Shown one piece after another: positions 62,416 to 64,000 of a stretch of DNA of 64,000 nt. Source of the DNA: an uncultured Isoptericola sp. (lineage in GTDB: Bacteria; Actinomycetota; Actinomycetes; Actinomycetales; Cellulomonadaceae). Position numbers and translations under genes: made by a program. Within the stretch, counting starts at the first letter, position 1. Each line of letters starts with the position of its first letter. The stretch spans positions 682,001 through 746,000 of the forward strand of contig CANMFP010000002.1 in the NCBI GenBank assembly GCA_947497265.1, in the 5' to 3' direction. The notes beneath the pieces were generated by a model. It was not told the DNA's origin. It saw only the letters and a program-made list of their open reading frames with translations, and searched no databases.

Positions 62416-63506
62416 AGCCGCACGACCGTCGCGCCGATGCTGATGCCCCCGGCGAGCCCCACCAGGACCACCAGGTCCCCGGGCCCGACCCGGCCCGCGT
62501 CGAGGGCGGTGCGGACCTGCAGCGGCAAGGAGGCGGACGCCACGTTGCCGTGCTCGGCGACCGTGACGACGGTGCGCCCCGGGGGCAGCCCGAGCGCGAC
62601 CCGGACGTCCTCGAGGTAGGCGACCGCCACCTGGTGGACCGCGACGAGGGCGACGTCGTCCCAGGTGACCCCGGCCTGCGCCAGCGCCCGCAGGACGACG
62701 TCCGGCCCGAGCGCGAGGAACGCCTCGCGCAGGCGCGATCCGTCGATCTCGAAATAGGTCCGCTCCGGGTCCCGCGGGTGGGCCGTGCCGCCGCCCGGGA
62801 GCATGCCGACGTCCCAGCGCGTCGAGTCCGCGCCGAAGGCGCTCGCGAGGATCCCGCGCGGTGCCGGCCGGCCCTGCTCGTCCCGTGCGCCCGCCTCCTC
62901 GGGGGTGGCCCTGCGCACGAGGACCGCTGCTCCGGCGTCGGACATCGTGTAGCCGGGCGCGGAGAGCAGGTAGGTGGCCCGGTCCGGCACGTCGTGACGG
63001 ACGCCCCGCGTGGGCGCCTCGCCGCAGGCGACGAGCACCGTGTCGTACCGCCCGGCCCCGATGAGCGCCTCGGCGACCTCGATCCCGTTCAGCACCGAGT
63101 TGCACGCGTTCTTGACGTCCATCACCGGCGCACGGATGCCCAGCTTCGCCGCGACGATGTGGCTCGTCGCCGGTTCGATCATGTCCTGGGTCGCCGAGGC
63201 GAACAGCAGCAGGTCGATCTCCTCGGCCGCGACGCCCTCCGCGGCGAGCAGCTTCTCGGCGGCGGCGACGGCGAGGTCGGACGCGTCCCAGGAGTCGGGC
63301 AGGACGTGCACCTGGCGCACCCCGGTCAGCCGGGACACCATCGGCACCCGCGGGACGGCACCGGGGTTGCGGCGGGCGAGCTCGAGCTCGGCGGCACGGA
63401 CGTCGACGGTGCGTTCGGGCAGGTGGACGCCGATGCCGGCGATCACCGCCGTCGTGGACGTCGGTGGGGGTGCGGTCCGGTGGGACGGCTGGACGTTGAC
63501 GGGCAC
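62412..63506 (-). CDS. OleA-like beta-ketoacyl-ACP synthase III family (Claisen condensation)
   Basis: 364 residues from GTG 63506. The catalytic triad is Cys135 (KNACNSV), His291 (VAVHQVA) and Asn321 (EHGNVAS). Glu111 in QDMIEPATSHIV sits 24 residues before the cysteine, as OleA's Glu117 does relative to Cys143, a feature of head-to-head condensing enzymes rather than FabH. It is first of the operon and would join two acyl chains into a 2-alkyl-3-oxo acid. FabH-type chain initiation is the alternative. Confidence 0.87.
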   Translation of the reverse strand: MPVNVQPSHRTAPPPTSTTAVIAGIGVHLPERTVDVRAAELELARRNPGAVPRVPMVSRLTGVRQVHVLPDSWDASDLAVAAAEKLLAAEGVAAEEIDLLLFASATQDMIEPATSHIVAAKLGIRAPVMDVKNACNSVLNGIEVAEALIGAGRYDTVLVACGEAPTRGVRHDVPDRATYLLSAPGYTMSDAGAAVLVRRATPEEAGARDEQGRPAPRGILASAFGADSTRWDVGMLPGGGTAHPRDPERTYFEIDGSRLREAFLALGPDVVLRALAQAGVTWDDVALVAVHQVAVAYLEDVRVALGLPPGRTVVTVAEHGNVASASLPLQVRTALDAGRVGPGDLVVLVGLAGGISIGATVVRL

Positions 63507-63555
63507 CCGCGACAGAGTAGCGACGACGGCCGGCCGGCGTCCGGCCGTCCACAGG

Positions 63556-64000
63556 TCAGCGGTCCGCGGGCTCCTGCCACGTGCACACGCACGCCTCGTT
63601 GCCCTCGGCGTCGGCGAGCACCCACCAGGCCGGTGCGTAGCGGTCCGTCACGAGCCGTCCGCCCGCGGCCACCGCGTCGGCCACCCGCTGCTCCGCGACG
63701 TCGGTGCCGACGTAGACGTCGAGGTGGATCCGGTTGCGCTGCTCGCGAGGGGCGTCCATCTGCTGGAACCACACGGTCGGCCGCGACCCCGCAGGGTCGA
63801 CGAGCGCGGGGGCGGCGTCGTCGGGATCGCTCCCGGTCATCTCCTCGTAGCCGAGGACGGCGCGCCAGAACGGCTGCACGGCCGCACCGTCGAGCACGTC
63901 GATCGCGATGGTGAGCCCGGCCGCCGCCGTCGCGTCGGCCGGCACGTCGAGCTCGCGGGCGGCCTGCGAGACCTGCACCGCGAGCGCCACGTCCCGCTCG
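63556..64000 (-). CDS. VOC-family protein, 5'-truncated, probably fused to pterin dehydratase
   Basis: The C-terminal 147 residues of a protein that continues past the window end. The VOC part is evident: PFWRAVLGYEEMTG, VWFQQMDAPREQRNRIHLDVYVG and WWVLADAEGNEACVCTW. The first visible residues, ERDVALAVQVSQAAREL, resemble the end of a pterin-4a-carbinolamine dehydratase domain. Such fusions are common in actinobacteria. It is 49 bp upstream of the Ole-like operon on the same strand. Confidence 0.82.
   Translation of the reverse strand, partial: ERDVALAVQVSQAARELDVPADATAAAGLTIAIDVLDGAAVQPFWRAVLGYEEMTGSDPDDAAPALVDPAGSRPTVWFQQMDAPREQRNRIHLDVYVGTDVAEQRVADAVAAGGRLVTDRYAPAWWVLADAEGNEACVCTWQEPADR

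Overview
The window is high-GC DNA (mostly above 70 % by eye, strong GC3 bias, many GTG starts, 4-bp start/stop overlaps). It comes from an actinobacterium, most likely a Micrococcales member of the Cellulomonadaceae/Promicromonosporaceae type. Supporting signs are the actinobacterial branched-chain amino acid gene order (ilvBNC, leuB, ilvE, cimA, gltX with tRNA-Glu/Gln, ndgR, leuCD, murA, an acyltransferase and gpsA), a MarP-type periplasmic protease, a chitin/cellulose-active LPMO and a LacI-controlled sugar ABC operon. No phage, insertion sequence or CRISPR array was seen.

Layout. 0-4.7 kb: end of a trans-sulfuration enzyme, a lipoprotein, then gpsA, an acyltransferase and murA on the minus strand. 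4.9-20.1 kb: accessory block with WYL and VOC genes, a MarP-like protease, an opine/alanine-dehydrogenase-like enzyme, a two-component system, a CPBP protease, a carbohydrate ABC importer (two permeases and a lipoprotein) with its LacI regulator, lpdA, rnhA and an LLM oxidoreductase. It lies between murA and leuD, genes that are usually close together. 20.2-30.8 kb: leuD-leuC divergent from ndgR, a small membrane protein plus PH-domain protein, two identical tRNA-Glu(CTC) and one tRNA-Gln(CTG), a methyltransferase, a LysR/YeiH pair, then a HAD phosphatase, gltX and an FAH-family hydrolase. 30.9-47.5 kb: mixed genes including DUF4190 paralogues, an APH(3')-like kinase, a secreted LPMO, a DUF3516 helicase, YbaK, YggS, a lipoate ligase-like protein and an RpiR regulator. 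47.5-57.2 kb: the branched-chain amino acid region cimA, ilvE, leuB, ilvC, ilvN, ilvB, all on the minus strand. cimA and ilvB each have a leader peptide and a U-tailed terminator, so both look attenuated.

57.2-63.5 kb: a tight minus-strand operon with 4-bp overlaps: an OleA-like beta-ketoacyl synthase, a family 2 glycosyltransferase, a cytochrome P450, an OleC-like AMP-forming ligase and an OleD-like NAD-dependent dehydrogenase, followed by a PNPOx-fold protein. An Ole-type core combined with a P450 and a glycosyltransferase, and without an OleB hydrolase, suggests an unusual hydroxylated and/or glycosylated lipid, possibly a beta-lactone. It is the most interesting part of the window. The OleD-like gene has an apparent 1-nt frameshift near its 3' end. 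The operon runs directly into the ilvB leader with only about 23 nt between them.

The genes fit a free-living saprophyte that makes its own Leu, Ile and Val (with citramalate as an isoleucine precursor), imports sugars, and attacks crystalline polysaccharide.
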